64,000 bases of DNA from Turnera subulata. Taxonomy: Eukaryota > Streptophyta > Magnoliopsida > Malpighiales > Passifloraceae. Below, piece after piece: positions 37,226 through 47,670 of this stretch (the first letter of the stretch is position 1; the number at the start of each line of letters is the position of its first letter). The translations under genes and the position numbers were made by a program. The stretch lies in NCBI GenBank assembly GCA_028386065.3, contig JAKUCV010002091.1, positions 1 through 64,000 of the forward strand. Reading direction: 5' to 3'. Under the pieces are notes generated by a model. It saw only the letters and a list, made by a program, of their open reading frames with translations. It was not told the origin of the DNA and searched no databases.

Positions 37226-37645
37226 CAGTTTGTTTGGATAGATGGGAAATGGAGGGGAAGGGAGGGGAATGGAGGGGAATTTTTAATTTAACCTTATTTG
37301 GGAAAGAAAGATAATGGAGGGGAAGGGGAATTTTTTAACCTTCATTCCCCTCCATTCCCCTTAAAATGTCTCCCCGCCGATTTGGTGGGGAATGGAGGGG
37401 AGGAGAATTTTAAAACTAGATGATGACTTAAAATTCCATGATTAGCCTTTTATATTTTAAAAAATAATTTATAAATAAGGATATTTATGTAATTTGAAAA
37501 TATTACCTACCATTCCCCTCCCTTCCCTTTAATGAATATATCCAAATAATTTAAACTTAAATTTTCCCCTCCCCACCATTCCCATCCCTTCTCTTCCCAT
37601 CCATTTTCCTCCCTTCCCTTTCCCTCTGTATTTCCAAACAAACTG
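37226..37645. mobile_element. Tourist-like MITE (PIF/Harbinger type), 420 bp
   Basis: The ends are inverted: CAGTTTGTTTGGA at 37226 and TCCAAACAAACTG ending at 37645. Both are flanked by TAA (37223-37225 and 37646-37648), the 3-bp duplication of PIF/Harbinger elements. Purine-rich 'ggaggggaa' repeats inside the left arm pair with pyrimidine-rich 'ttcccctcc' in the right arm, so the element can fold into a long hairpin. It has no coding capacity and would depend on a transposase elsewhere. Confidence 0.88.
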
Positions 37646-37759
37646 TAATACCCAGCTTCGCCGACACATCATCATGTTTGTTTTGGAAAGATAGGTTGTT
37701 AATGGAGGGGGTTTAAGTCGAAAGATTTATATCCAAATTTATACCGATTAGCTAATAAT

Positions 37760-38690
37760 CAGGACATATTAGTGGCGGATGCAGTGGATTTTGTGGGAGG
37801 TAGGCGTGATTGGAATTATTTTTTGAGACGCACACTCTATGTGTGGGAAGTGGAGATGGAAACTACTCTTAAAGACAGGTTGGTCAATTTGGTGTTGGTG
37901 GGGATAAGTCTGATAGTTGGAGATGGATGGGAGATAGGCAAAGGAATTTTTCGATCAAATCGGGGTATGAATCTTTATCTAGAAACTTAATTGTCTCCAG
38001 TGGCAAACCCTATGTTTGGCTTGGTTGTGCTTTACCTAAGGTGGAATGTTTTCTGTGGATGGCGATGAATCATGGGAAAGCGATTAGGGGTTTTCTTGTT
38101 AGGATTAAAGTGATTGAAAGGGAAAGAGCATGGTGCCCGTTTTGTGGGGAGGAATTATAACTGCGGGATCATCTTTTTATACATTGTAGGGTTATCTGGA
38201 GGTTATGGAATAAGTTTTGTAAGTGGTGGGGGGTCAGTTGGTGTCCTCCTAAAACTCTTGAAGAGTTATTCTTTCAGTGGATGGGTTTGGTTGGGACTGT
38301 GAAAGCTAGAGCTCCATGGATGGTCATCTTCTTCGCCAATATTTGGAACATATGGTTGGTGAGGAACAAAAAGATCTTTGAAGCTGCTGAAGTGGATTGG
38401 GGAAGAATGATGGAGACGACTTTGGTTTGATCATTAATTTGGTTTAAGACCTTTCAACCCAGCTTTTCCTATGATTTACCTGCTATACTCATACAAGTTG
38501 ATAGCAACTTGTCGTGGTTTGGTCCAATATGAAAAACCAATTTTGGCATAGGATTGTCTAGTTTCTTTATGGTTTGTTCAATTTTTCTTCTGATTTTCTT
38601 CTGGTTATGTTGTTACAAATTGTTTTGAACTATATAGGAGAGTCATCTTATTATGTATTCATTATTCTGATTAATGAAGGTCGTTATTCA
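37760..38690 (+). mobile_element. LINE 3' fragment with zinc-binding RT domain
   Basis: Frames joined across one frameshift and one stop read as the end of a plant LINE ORF2: RNFSIKSGYESLSRNL, PKVECFLWMAMNHGK, then a zf-RVT motif (CPFCGEEL...DHLFIHC) near 38120-38190, then FFANIWNIWLVRNKKIF. The 3' UTR follows to about 38690. It is 5' truncated, as is usual for LINEs. Confidence 0.85.
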
Positions 38691-39155
38691 TGTGTTTGAC
38701 CTTTGCTAGTTGTTGTAATTGTCGGGGTTAATGGTATAAATGGTACCCCGAGTTGTTTAAATTCGTCAATTGTATACCCCGACTTTTTTTCCCGTCAATT
38801 ATATACCTGTACTTTTAAAATTTGGTCAATTGTGTACCCCGGGCAGCATTTTGATGATGTGGCATGCTGCCCGCAAATAATTTGTGTTAGTTTGCTCCTT
38901 AGATTTCGAATTTAATCATGTAGGTCCATTAGAATTTATACAATTAAGTCCTAAAACTTTATTTATACTCATTCAAATCCTTTTTTAGAACGATAATACT
39001 ATAATGTAAATTTTTAGTGTTATATATAATTATTACTTGTGAAATATTTAATATTGTATTTTTTACATATAATTAAATTGATTATATTACTAAATTATAA
39101 TTAATCACAAAAGAAATTAAAAAATTCAATACTCTTATAAAATGGTCTCCTGTAA
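38691..39155. other. Noncoding block between two copies of the LINE tail
   Basis: It contains three short related phrases, 'gtcaattgtataccccg', 'gtcaattatatacctg' and 'gtcaattgtgtaccccg' (about 38766-38842), then AT-rich sequence up to an N. The phrases resemble the sub-terminal repeats of plant DNA transposons, but no ends were identified. Confidence 0.45.
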
Positions 39156-39156
39156 N
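39156..39156. other. Undetermined base (N), likely assembly join
   Basis: A single N sits just before a second copy of the LINE 3' tail. The other N in the window (52581) splits an exact duplication, so both may be one-base gap markers. Confidence 0.7.
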
Positions 39157-39163
39157 TTGGTTC

Positions 39164-39475
39164 CATCATTAATTTGGTTTAAGACCTTTCAACCCAGCTT
39201 TTCCTATGATTTACCTGCTATACTCATACAAGTTGATAGCAACTTGTCGTGGTTTGGTCCAATATGAAAACCGATTCTGGCATAGAATTGTCTAGTTTCT
39301 TTGTGGTTTGTTCAGTTTTTCTTCTGATTTTCTTCTGGTTATGTAACAAATTGTTTTGAACTATGTAGGAGAGTCATCTTATTATGTATTCATCATTCTT
39401 ATTAATGAAGGTCGTTTTTCATCAAAAAAAATTATTCATGTGTTTGACCTTTGCTAGTTGTTGTAATTGTCGTGC
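39164..39475 (+). repeat. Second, diverged copy of the LINE 3' tail and flank
   Basis: Matches about 38427-38720 with scattered substitutions and small indels. It keeps an intact LINE end ('catcaaaaaaaa') that the first copy lacks, and both copies share the same flank 'catgtgtttgacctttgct'. It is therefore a duplication of a tail plus flank, not two independent insertions. Confidence 0.8.
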
Positions 39476-39657
39476 ATCAACTTTTTAAGAAGCCGCATGT
39501 AAAAGTGGCATAGCTTGTTGAGTTCCTCAATTTCAAAAATATTTGCCCTTAGGCAAATTAGATTTATTCCAAAAAGAGTGTAGTGTTGTAATATACTAAG
39601 TGCAATAAATGAGATTACATCTGATGGCTCTTGTCACTTTTGTCTTTTCTTGTTTCA

Positions 39658-39822
39658 CATCCGGTATCCGAAATTTTTGTCCCGACTAATTGAGATTCGA
39701 CCTAAGTCGTACATTTGGTTATGGTGGGTGAGTCTCCTAATGGAGATTGTCTATGTACACGAAGACCCGAACCCAAAACCTCGCTTAAGCGGAAGCAAGT
39801 CGAATCAAAAATTTTGGCACTT
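39658..39822 (-). mobile_element. SINE fragment, same family as 46247-46402
   Basis: Read on the minus strand it shares 'cttccgcttaagcgaggt', a box-B-like GGGTTCGGGTCTTCG and the phrase 'ggagactcacccaccat' with the element at 46247-46402. The box A end is not recognisable, so it appears 5' truncated. Confidence 0.65.
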
Positions 39823-39937
39823 TTTTCTTTTATTTAAATGAGAATAATTTACCTGTAGTATAGATTTTTAATATCACCACTCATGCATTTCTTAATTAAC
39901 GTGTAGATTTCAAAAAAGACAAACCCTAATTTACCCA

Positions 39938-40109
39938 ATTTTGCAAACACAAATATTTAATCGAATCAAATTGAAATTCAAGAGGCAAATTAGTCTAATT
40001 TTACAAATACAACTATCCAGTCGAACCAAATTAAAACTCTGGAGGCAAATTAATTTTACAAATACAAACATTTAATGGATCCAAAATAGAACTTAGGGAG
40101 CAAATTGAG
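39938..40109. repeat. Three tandem copies of a 55-60-bp unit upstream of the PPR gene
   Basis: Copies start at 39938, 39998 and 40053 with 'attttRcaaaYacaa' and each contains 'gRggcaaatt' or a variant. Third-copy divergence is clear. No coding potential. Confidence 0.75.
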
Positions 40110-40735
40110 TTAATATGTATAATATAGGGATGAAATTGAGATTTGTCTTACAAAAACGTCAAAAATTTCGGGACGGAGTGGTCGTAAAATAGATGCTAAG
40201 GGCCAACAAGCGAGGCATCCATACCAATTACCCACAATTAACCAAATAGAGCTATAAAATAAGAGGAAAAAGAGAAAAAGAAAAATTGAAATCTCTCACT
40301 CAATAGTCAGTTCAGTGGTCTGTCTTTGGCGACGACGGCGGCAACTGCCCTCAGACCCCGTTGAACCACCACCGCCCGCCTTCCTGACAGTCTCAGCAGC
40401 AGCAGCAGCAGCAACAACAACAACGTCTACTTTGCTGCAAAGTAAGAGACAAAACAACCTCCTTTGTGATAAGAGTTTGATATCACTCGTTCCTCCCTTC
40501 CAAATTCTCTTCTTCTTAATTTACTCTTTTCGATTTGTTAATCTATATAGGTGACTCTGGAAACACACCATTTTAGTAGTAGGAACCAGTTATTGAACAT
40601 CTTTCTATCTTCACTGGGTGGGTCAATCAATGCTACCGGGTGGAGTCGGTCTTATGACCTTGCTAGCAAAGCAGTGTTCTCTCTACTAGTACTACTCTTC
40701 TCCTTTTTAACCAAACAAAAGAAGGTGGTCTCAAT

Positions 40736-42172
40736 ATGAATAGAACTGCTAACTACTTGTTGGGTTCCAGTTTTGTGAGAAGAAGAAGATATAGTTCCAG
40801 CGAGGCATTCTCCGATGTTTTGGATGATACATCAAATAGGATATGCAAAATTTTGATGTCTTCCCCTGCAGTCACCCTCGAAACTTCCCTCGATCAAGCT
40901 GGGATTAGGGTTTCCACCCAAATAGTCGAGGGTGTCCTCCACAAGTTTGAGAATGCTGGTATAGTGGCCTATCGCTTCTTCCAGTGGGCCGACAAACAAC
41001 GCCATTATACGCATAGCATTAGGGCTTATCATACCATGATCCAGTCCCTTGCCAAGATAAGGCAGTTCCAGATCATGTGGGATCTTGTCAGTTCCATGAA
41101 GAGCAAGGGGATGGTCAATGTGGAGACGTTTTGCATCATTATGAGGAGGTACACCAGGGCGCAGAAGGTGGAGGAGGCTATCTACACATTCAATGTTATG
41201 GACAAATATGGCGTGCCTCCCAACCTTGCTGCTTTCAATGGCTTGCTTAGCGCCTTGTGCAAATCTAAGAATGTGAGGAAGGCCCAGGAGATTTTTGATA
41301 GCATGAAAGACCGGTTTGTGCCCGACTCCAAAACTTATAGCATCTTGCTTGAGGGATGGGGAAAGGCTCCAAATCTGCCCAAAGCCAGGGAAATTTTCAG
41401 GGAAATGGTTGATGCGGGTTGTGAACCAGATATTGTCACTTACGGTATAATGGTGGACATTCTTTGCAAGGCTGGGAGAGTTGATGAAGCTCTTGCAACC
41501 GTCAAGGAGATGGATTCTGAGATTTGTAAGCCGACTTCTTTCATTTATAGTGTTCTGGTTCACACATATGGCATTGAAAACAGGATTGAGGATGCTGTTG
41601 ATACATTCCTAGAAATGGAGAAAAATGGAATCAAGGCTGACGTTGCCGTGTATAATGCTTTGGTTGGCGCTTTTTGTAAGGTAAACAAGCTTAAGAATGT
41701 GTACAGGGTGTTGAATGAGATGGATAGCAAAGGTATAACTCCAAATTCTAAAACATGCAACATCATTGTGAACAGTTTGATTGGCCGCGGAGAGAGTGAT
41801 GAGGCTTTTAAGGTATTTCGAAGGATGACCAAAATATGTGAGCCTGATGCAGACACATATACAATGATTATAAAGATGTTTTGTGAGGGAAACAAGCTGG
41901 ATAAGGCTCTTCGAGTGTGGAAATATATGAAGTCAAAGCAGTTTATCCCAAGCATGCACACCTTTTCAGTCCTTATACATGGACTCTGTGAAAAAGGGGA
42001 CGTCACCCAGGCTTGTGTCATACTGGAAGAAATGATAGAAAAGGGAATTCCACCTTCAGGTGTGACATTTGGGAGGGTAAGGCAATTGCTCATAAAAGAA
42101 GGAAGAGAAGATGTACTGAAATTTCTTCTAGAGAAAATAAATGCATTGGTGAAGGAGCCATTATGGGATTGA
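40736..42172 (+). CDS. P-class pentatricopeptide repeat protein, probably mitochondrial
   Basis: A single exon of 478 codons. The N-terminus is rich in Arg and Ser without acids (SSFVRRRRYSSSEAF), as in mitochondrial presequences. From about residue 100 onward, roughly ten 35-residue PPR motifs follow, e.g. TYGIMVDILCKAGRVDEALA and TFSVLIHGLCEKGDVTQACV; no E, DYW or SMR domain is present. Such proteins bind organellar RNA with one motif per base and act in processing, stability or translation. It resembles Arabidopsis At1g77360 (from memory), whose locus lies near the ASHH2 and TCHQD orthologues. The ATG is the first in frame that yields a presequence. The RNA target cannot be told from here. 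Confidence 0.92.
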   Translation: MNRTANYLLGSSFVRRRRYSSSEAFSDVLDDTSNRICKILMSSPAVTLETSLDQAGIRVSTQIVEGVLHKFENAGIVAYRFFQWADKQRHYTHSIRAYHTMIQSLAKIRQFQIMWDLVSSMKSKGMVNVETFCIIMRRYTRAQKVEEAIYTFNVMDKYGVPPNLAAFNGLLSALCKSKNVRKAQEIFDSMKDRFVPDSKTYSILLEGWGKAPNLPKAREIFREMVDAGCEPDIVTYGIMVDILCKAGRVDEALATVKEMDSEICKPTSFIYSVLVHTYGIENRIEDAVDTFLEMEKNGIKADVAVYNALVGAFCKVNKLKNVYRVLNEMDSKGITPNSKTCNIIVNSLIGRGESDEAFKVFRRMTKICEPDADTYTMIIKMFCEGNKLDKALRVWKYMKSKQFIPSMHTFSVLIHGLCEKGDVTQACVILEEMIEKGIPPSGVTFGRVRQLLIKEGREDVLKFLLEKINALVKEPLWD

Positions 42173-43637
42173 TGATTCATATCAAATAAGCGAAAAATCT
42201 CTGCTGATCATCAGATCTGGTGCCAAAATGTCTGTCCAGTGCTGTTTGAATATCAAAAGATTGCCTTTTTCTGGTTAGTTTTTCCTTGCCATGGAATTTT
42301 ATGGCAGTGCTACAATTTCAGGATTGTAATTTGTTTCGTGATATTGAGTGCTATTATATATTCCATGAATTTTTGGAGCAAAAGTTAAATGATGGAACTG
42401 TGGAGTGAAATTCAAGTACTCTTTTGGAATTAAACAAATAGATGTATTTCTGTTGATGTGTAATTAACTTGCCTGATAGATGATTCCTCAAGTTATGCAA
42501 AGGTTAGAGTAGCAGGTTGCTGTCTCATTTATAAAGCTATAGTAAGTGGAACTATGATGTCCATTAGGAAAAAAATGAGACACAGAACTCCAGTGCTAAG
42601 TGAATTCAAACAGCAGAAGCAAACTTCATTAGAATAAGTGGCCAACTGTAGGCAAAATTTGGGTCCAAGTTTCTCGTTGACACAGGCAGTTGATATGAAT
42701 TATTCTTGTAGTCATCCCTAGTGACTTGATATAAAAATGAATCAGTTATTAGAAAAATTGCTAGGTTGAAGTTAATGGAGAAGCATGTTTCTTTCGTCAC
42801 TACTGCCTAGAAGGCCCTTCCCTTTTCTTGGTTGTAGGAAGCTAATAAGACATAGCTTCCTTGTTTGTCTGATCTAGAATGGGATAGAAGGTCTCACACC
42901 ATTAGAATGTCATGTTCACTTATCAGTATAAATCAGAATAAATCAGTGGTCCCTGGTTGTCAAGAATCATTTTTTGTTGAGTTACCAGTTGTTTGCATAA
43001 GAATTGGTGAATGACTATGCTAATGCATTGTTTGTGGACCAGTTTGGTTCTTAATTCTTTGATGTCTGACCTGATATAATGCTGCAATGAAGATTTTTAG
43101 ATGGCACTCTAGTTATTGTTCTCTAAAAGTGGGCATGATTTTGCAGATGAAATCTATCAAAATGCACCACACTCGGATCTTTAGTAGAAAGAAGCATGCT
43201 CTTGTTGCAATTTCTTAAAGAAGAGCTTAGCAGTTATGGCGTGGTAGCTAAGGTCTTATGTAGCAGAATCCTCAATCATGACAGCTTCAAAGACAACAAA
43301 AAGGAATTGCTGCTTAGCTGCTTATAGATGGATTCGTGTTGTGACATTTGCTTTGAGGGTAGCTTGGTACATGAGGGCTATTTCGGTCCCAATTAGAAGT
43401 GGCAGGTCTGAATTGGTTGACGATCAAGCTTTAACATTGTATTGCACCACAGAGTTGAGTTAAAGAGCCTGGTTTCTGATTATGTACAGGAAGAGGTTGC
43501 ATTTTCTGTCTCGGGAAAAAAAAATTGTTAATAAAAAAGAAGCTGGGTGAACCACATGAATGTGTGTAATTACAGAGTAACAAATCTAACTACAGACTAG
43601 GAAGGTGAACCAAAATTTTTGGTTGGGTATAGCGATG
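42173..43637. other. Spacer between PPR gene and receptor kinase
   Basis: No gene is visible. The segment at about 43150-43270 resembles 47215-47340 ('agtagaaagaa', 'aagaagagcttag', 'tggWgtagctaag'), so the tandem duplication of the kinase genes included 3' flank. Open frames here are short and unrelated to known proteins. Confidence 0.6.
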
Positions 43638-45479
43638 TTAACTAAGTTTGCCTGAGGTTGAGCTGCTCCATCCTGATGTCTCACTGATTGAAAGATTATC
43701 CCACACCGGTCTGAATGACTGGTGACTAAGTGGTAATGGCCTATCTGGTAGTTGGGGAATGTCTATGTCACCTTCTAACATTTTCAGGGCATCAGCAATG
43801 GTAGGTCTAAAAGCCACCATGACATGAGCACAAAGAAGCCCCACCAGAACAAATCTCTCCATCACCCTTTTTGGTCCTTCTGCCTTTACTGTCTCGTCAA
43901 AAATTTCTTCTATATTTCCAGATTTTGCTAGCTTCCATGCCCAATCTGTAATTAAAACAAGTGATGAATTTGATGTGTCGAGAGCCTTCCTTCCGCTCAT
44001 TATTTCAAGAACCACAATCCCGAAACTGTACACATCGCTCTTCTCTGTTAACTGCCCATAGAGAGCATATTCTGGAGCAACGTAGCCGTGTGTGCCTGCC
44101 ACCCTGGTGGAGACATGAGAGTGACCTTCTAAGGTTTGTTTGGCCATCCCGAAATCTGCAAGTTTAGCTTTCATGTCCAGGTCTAGTAGTATGTTGGTGG
44201 GCTTAATATCGCGGTGGTAAATTGCAGGCTTGATACCATTGTGCAAGTAAGCCAATCCATTGGCCACATCCAGAATAATGTTCTTTCGGCGAGGCCAGGT
44301 GAGTAGCTTTCTTTTGTTGTCATTGTACAAATAGCCACCCAAGCTGCCATTAGACATGTAATCATAGACCAGATACCTTCTTTTACTGTAGAAGTCATCA
44401 CTTGCAACACAGCATCCTCTCAGAGAAAGCAGATTCCTGTGTCTTATTTTGCATATTATGTCAACCTCGTTTGAGAATTCTACATCCCCTTGTAAATCCG
44501 AATCCTCCATCTGTTTCACTGCAATTAAGGTGCCATCTTCAAGTGTTCCTTTGTAAACAAGCCCGTGACCGCCTCTACCAATGAAGTTCTTCTGTGAAAA
44601 CCAATTTGTTGCTTGTTCAAGTTCTGATAAACGGAACCATTTTGCACCGGAGTTCCGCAACAGAGTAACCGTGAAACTTGTTGAACTCGCAGTTTGCTTC
44701 CTCATCCCATCCCATTTCCTATAAAGAACAGCCAGTGCAAAAGCGAGCAAAACACCGACAAGGGCACCTAATGATGCAAAAAGGACCTTGAGCAATCTCT
44801 CTTTACTTTGTGATGGCTCCTTCCTGGTCTCTTCTGTCACTAATGGCAGGCGCAGTGTGCAAGCAGTTGTCTGTGCATCCATCGGGCCAGAGTCACTGGC
44901 AATTGCAGCAGCATATAAACAAATGAAGTAGAAACATTTTGAGGCTGCCGTTGGGTCTAGACTAGTGAGCTGAGAATTAACTTTCTGACCTGCGTCAAGG
45001 CATAAACTGCATCTGGTGAGCACTGAAAAGTCTCCTTTGCAAGCTGTGTCTAATTCGGTCGCTGGACCGGTCTTCTGAATCCAATCTGCTCTAGTAATTA
45101 TCCCAACACATTTGGAAGTGTTAGAAACAAACTCATCTGGATCCGGTAAGCAGGTGTGGACCAAGGAGGGGTCCATGGATAGGGCATTAAGCTGTTCTTG
45201 GAAATCAGACAGGCAAGAAACAGAAGCATTCCTGTCAGGCAGTCGAAACATAGATGTATCCTTAAGGTGCTGGGCCATTCCCATGCCAAATAGGCTAAGA
45301 AGAGCTGAGCAGCAGTTTTGGTCCTTGTTTGTTTGACACAGTGATGCCTCCCATGGTACGGTCTTCACATACCTGAGATCTATGGGGCATGAAGAATTGG
45401 CTGAACTTGGATCTGTGAAAGCATTGAAGATGAAGAATACAAAGAGGAGAAGGGAAGAGAACAAAAGGGTGTTCACCAT
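43638..45479 (-). CDS. Receptor-like kinase with SPARK-type ectodomain (At1g11050-like)
   Basis: An intronless gene of 613 codons. A signal peptide (about 1-22, hydrophobic LLLFVFFIFNAF) is followed by a Cys-rich ectodomain (31-212; starts CPIDLRYV, with CCSALLSLFGMGMAQHLK and the CSLC motif), the SPARK-type domain of this subfamily. A membrane helix lies at about 233-253. The kinase domain (about 297-575) has the glycine loop GRGGHG (301-306), catalytic Lys322, HRD 422-424, DFG 442-444 and APE 468-470, so it looks active and of the RD class. It probably sits in the plasma membrane and signals by Ser/Thr phosphorylation; the ligand is not known to me. It is the only intact member of the three-copy cluster here. 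Confidence 0.93.
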   Translation of the reverse strand: MVNTLLFSSLLLFVFFIFNAFTDPSSANSSCPIDLRYVKTVPWEASLCQTNKDQNCCSALLSLFGMGMAQHLKDTSMFRLPDRNASVSCLSDFQEQLNALSMDPSLVHTCLPDPDEFVSNTSKCVGIITRADWIQKTGPATELDTACKGDFSVLTRCSLCLDAGQKVNSQLTSLDPTAASKCFYFICLYAAAIASDSGPMDAQTTACTLRLPLVTEETRKEPSQSKERLLKVLFASLGALVGVLLAFALAVLYRKWDGMRKQTASSTSFTVTLLRNSGAKWFRLSELEQATNWFSQKNFIGRGGHGLVYKGTLEDGTLIAVKQMEDSDLQGDVEFSNEVDIICKIRHRNLLSLRGCCVASDDFYSKRRYLVYDYMSNGSLGGYLYNDNKRKLLTWPRRKNIILDVANGLAYLHNGIKPAIYHRDIKPTNILLDLDMKAKLADFGMAKQTLEGHSHVSTRVAGTHGYVAPEYALYGQLTEKSDVYSFGIVVLEIMSGRKALDTSNSSLVLITDWAWKLAKSGNIEEIFDETVKAEGPKRVMERFVLVGLLCAHVMVAFRPTIADALKMLEGDIDIPQLPDRPLPLSHQSFRPVWDNLSISETSGWSSSTSGKLS

Positions 45480-45531
45480 GTTCAGTCCCCCTGCAGAAAC
45501 GTTTTCAGGGAAACAATATTTGGTTAGGCAA

Positions 45532-45612
45532 AAGTGAAGGATTATTCAACAAAAAGTGAAAGATTGTTCAATAGAAGTGAAGGATTATTCAAAACAAGTG
45601 AAGGATTATTAA
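45532..45612. repeat. Four-copy 21-22-bp minisatellite just upstream of the intact kinase gene
   Basis: Units start 'aagtgaaRgatt' at 45532, 45554, 45575 and 45596. The array ends 53 bases from the kinase ATG (45479), so it lies in its promoter or leader. Confidence 0.9.
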
Positions 45613-46246
45613 TTCAAAGTTGGCAGGCTATGGCTGCTGGGTAATAGTCTCTGTGTGTGTCGTGGGCATCGTTGTTAATAAGACCTGGGATTCTTAGTTA
45701 ACCCTGTTGGTTGGTCAACCCCATAACTAGGTGCAAAGATGCATGCGATATTGAATTGTTCAGGGGGGAAGAAGAGTATGTGAAATAACATATTACATCA
45801 CCTATCTGTATCATTTATTTGCGTATTAACACTGTCATCACAGATTTCCATCTGTTCTAATTTTAATAATCACAAACTATACAGTGGCACAGGAGTACCA
45901 GGACCAGAGGTTGTTGCGATGTTATTCCTCTAGCGTGGGCTGAGGCCACCAGGCACCAACCAGCCCACCAGAAACGTAGATCTATGTAGGAGGAATATAG
46001 TAGTGGACAAATAAAGAATGATTTGCTACATGCCTTTCCCATCCTTTACGGTATGCTTGTCAGTCACTTGCAGGACACAGGTGTTGTTCCTTTTTTTGGG
46101 GATATTTGAAATTGAGACGACAAAACCAAGTACAGCTACAGTACAAAGGGGAGTGACCCATGTGTTATTTGTCAGTCAAATCAACCCGATCTAGCACATG
46201 GCTTTTTGTTTTTTTGGTTTTTTAGTGGGAACTTTAAGGATATCAA
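45613..46246. other. Upstream spacer of the intact kinase gene
   Basis: Noncoding, holding the promoter of the minus-strand kinase. No further repeat recognised. Confidence 0.5.
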
Positions 46247-46402
46247 AGGCATTAGTGATTAGACCAAATCTAACTCGACTTTGGTGGCGCACCTAAATAA
46301 TGGTGGGTGAGTCTCCTAAATGAAGTTTTTTGCGTACACGAAGACTCGAATCCGAGACTTCGCTTAAGCGGAACAAGTCGCTTACCACTTGCCTCAATTG
46401 TC
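46247..46402 (-). mobile_element. tRNA-derived SINE, minus strand, about 156 bp
   Basis: On the minus strand a box-A-like 'gaggcaagtgg' near the 5' end is followed by a box-B-like 'gattcgagtct' (46342-46352). A 7-bp duplication ATATCAA flanks it at 46240-46246 and 46403-46409. It shares its body with 39658-39822, and the family may be the widespread plant Au-type SINE, which I cannot confirm without a search. Confidence 0.75.
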
Positions 46403-46409
46403 ATATCAA

Positions 46410-47670
46410 TCTTTCTTTGTATACTGCCTATCTGAGAAATGAGATTAATGTTTCTTTTTCTAATTATATAAAAAAAAAAGTGTTAAAGGTCGATTACTAG
46501 AGAAGAGAATCCTGATTGTGAAAAATGTTTTAGGCTAGAATCACAGGGGTGGCTCTTTCTGCTCTGCGCTTTCCACGCAATAGCATGCTCGAAGAAGCCC
46601 CTTAGTATTCCTTAGTTTTAGGATGTGGCACCTTTTAAATGTGGCCGGCCTATGAGTAGTAGAGTACACGACACTTCCAAAATTTTTTAAAAAATTGGAA
46701 TAGCTCAGATTTCTTTTTGTTCTTAAATCAATCAGTTTGAATACGCTATATATGTTTTGCTATTGGCTTTCAATACCCCCATATCAACATTTCAAGTTTG
46801 GAGTCTATATTTCTTGTTGCAAACTAGTTTGAAATTTTAGGTTCTCCAGAGAATACACTAAAAACAACAAAAAAAAACCATGAAAATTCAGAATTCTGCT
46901 CAACTTACAGATCTTTGTTTTTTTTTTTTTCTTTTCTTTGATTGGAAGGTTATCTTTGATTTAAAAGGTTGTGTTAAATGTTTTCCTCTAAAACGAATGG
47001 AAATTTATTATAGAGAAGAAAAAAAATATCATATTGGTTTAGAATTAGATACTTGTTGCAGGCTGCATATTGTTTCCCTATTGTAAAATGGATCGATGGA
47101 TACTGCAACCATCCATTATGCTATGGCTGTCGATGCAAACTGATGGGAAGTGGAGGGTGGTATTCTCTTCAATATGAATTGGCAAGTGAAAATGACAAAA
47201 ACCAGGAGATTTGAGCAGATTGGGATAAAAACATCACTAGTTTGATGTTCAGTAGAAAGAAAGACGCTGTTTGCTGCAAAATTTTCCAAGGAAGAGCTTA
47301 GGCAGCAGCCACGGTGGAGTAGCTAAGAATTAAATCTAGCTCCATGACTAGCCATGGCAGCAAAAAACAATTATTTCCGAAGACAAGCTTGAAGTTCTTG
47401 CTGGCATGTACATTTTTCAGAGCCAAAACAGAAATATGATGTTCACATTGCAGAGCTAAAACTTTCCCTATCAAGAAGACATTTGATAAGCAGTTTAGTA
47501 AGAAAGAGTTCTGCATTCCCTTTATCTCCAAACCAAAAAAAGAAACAGAAAAAAGATTTAATTACAGAGGACAAAATTAGATAGGTTGGTGTTGGATTTT
47601 CTTGGAGGTCCACAACAATGCAACCTCAAGAGTCAAGAAGCGAAGCAAAGCAAAACTAAAGTGTGGCAGG
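46410..47670. other. Spacer and 3' flank of the second kinase copy
   Basis: No gene is seen. 47215-47340 matches 43150-43270, the 3' flank of the first kinase copy. Confidence 0.55.

Noticed and set aside
40832..41563. 243-codon minus-strand frame
   Set aside because: Antisense shadow of the PPR gene, whose repeats are clear on the plus strand.
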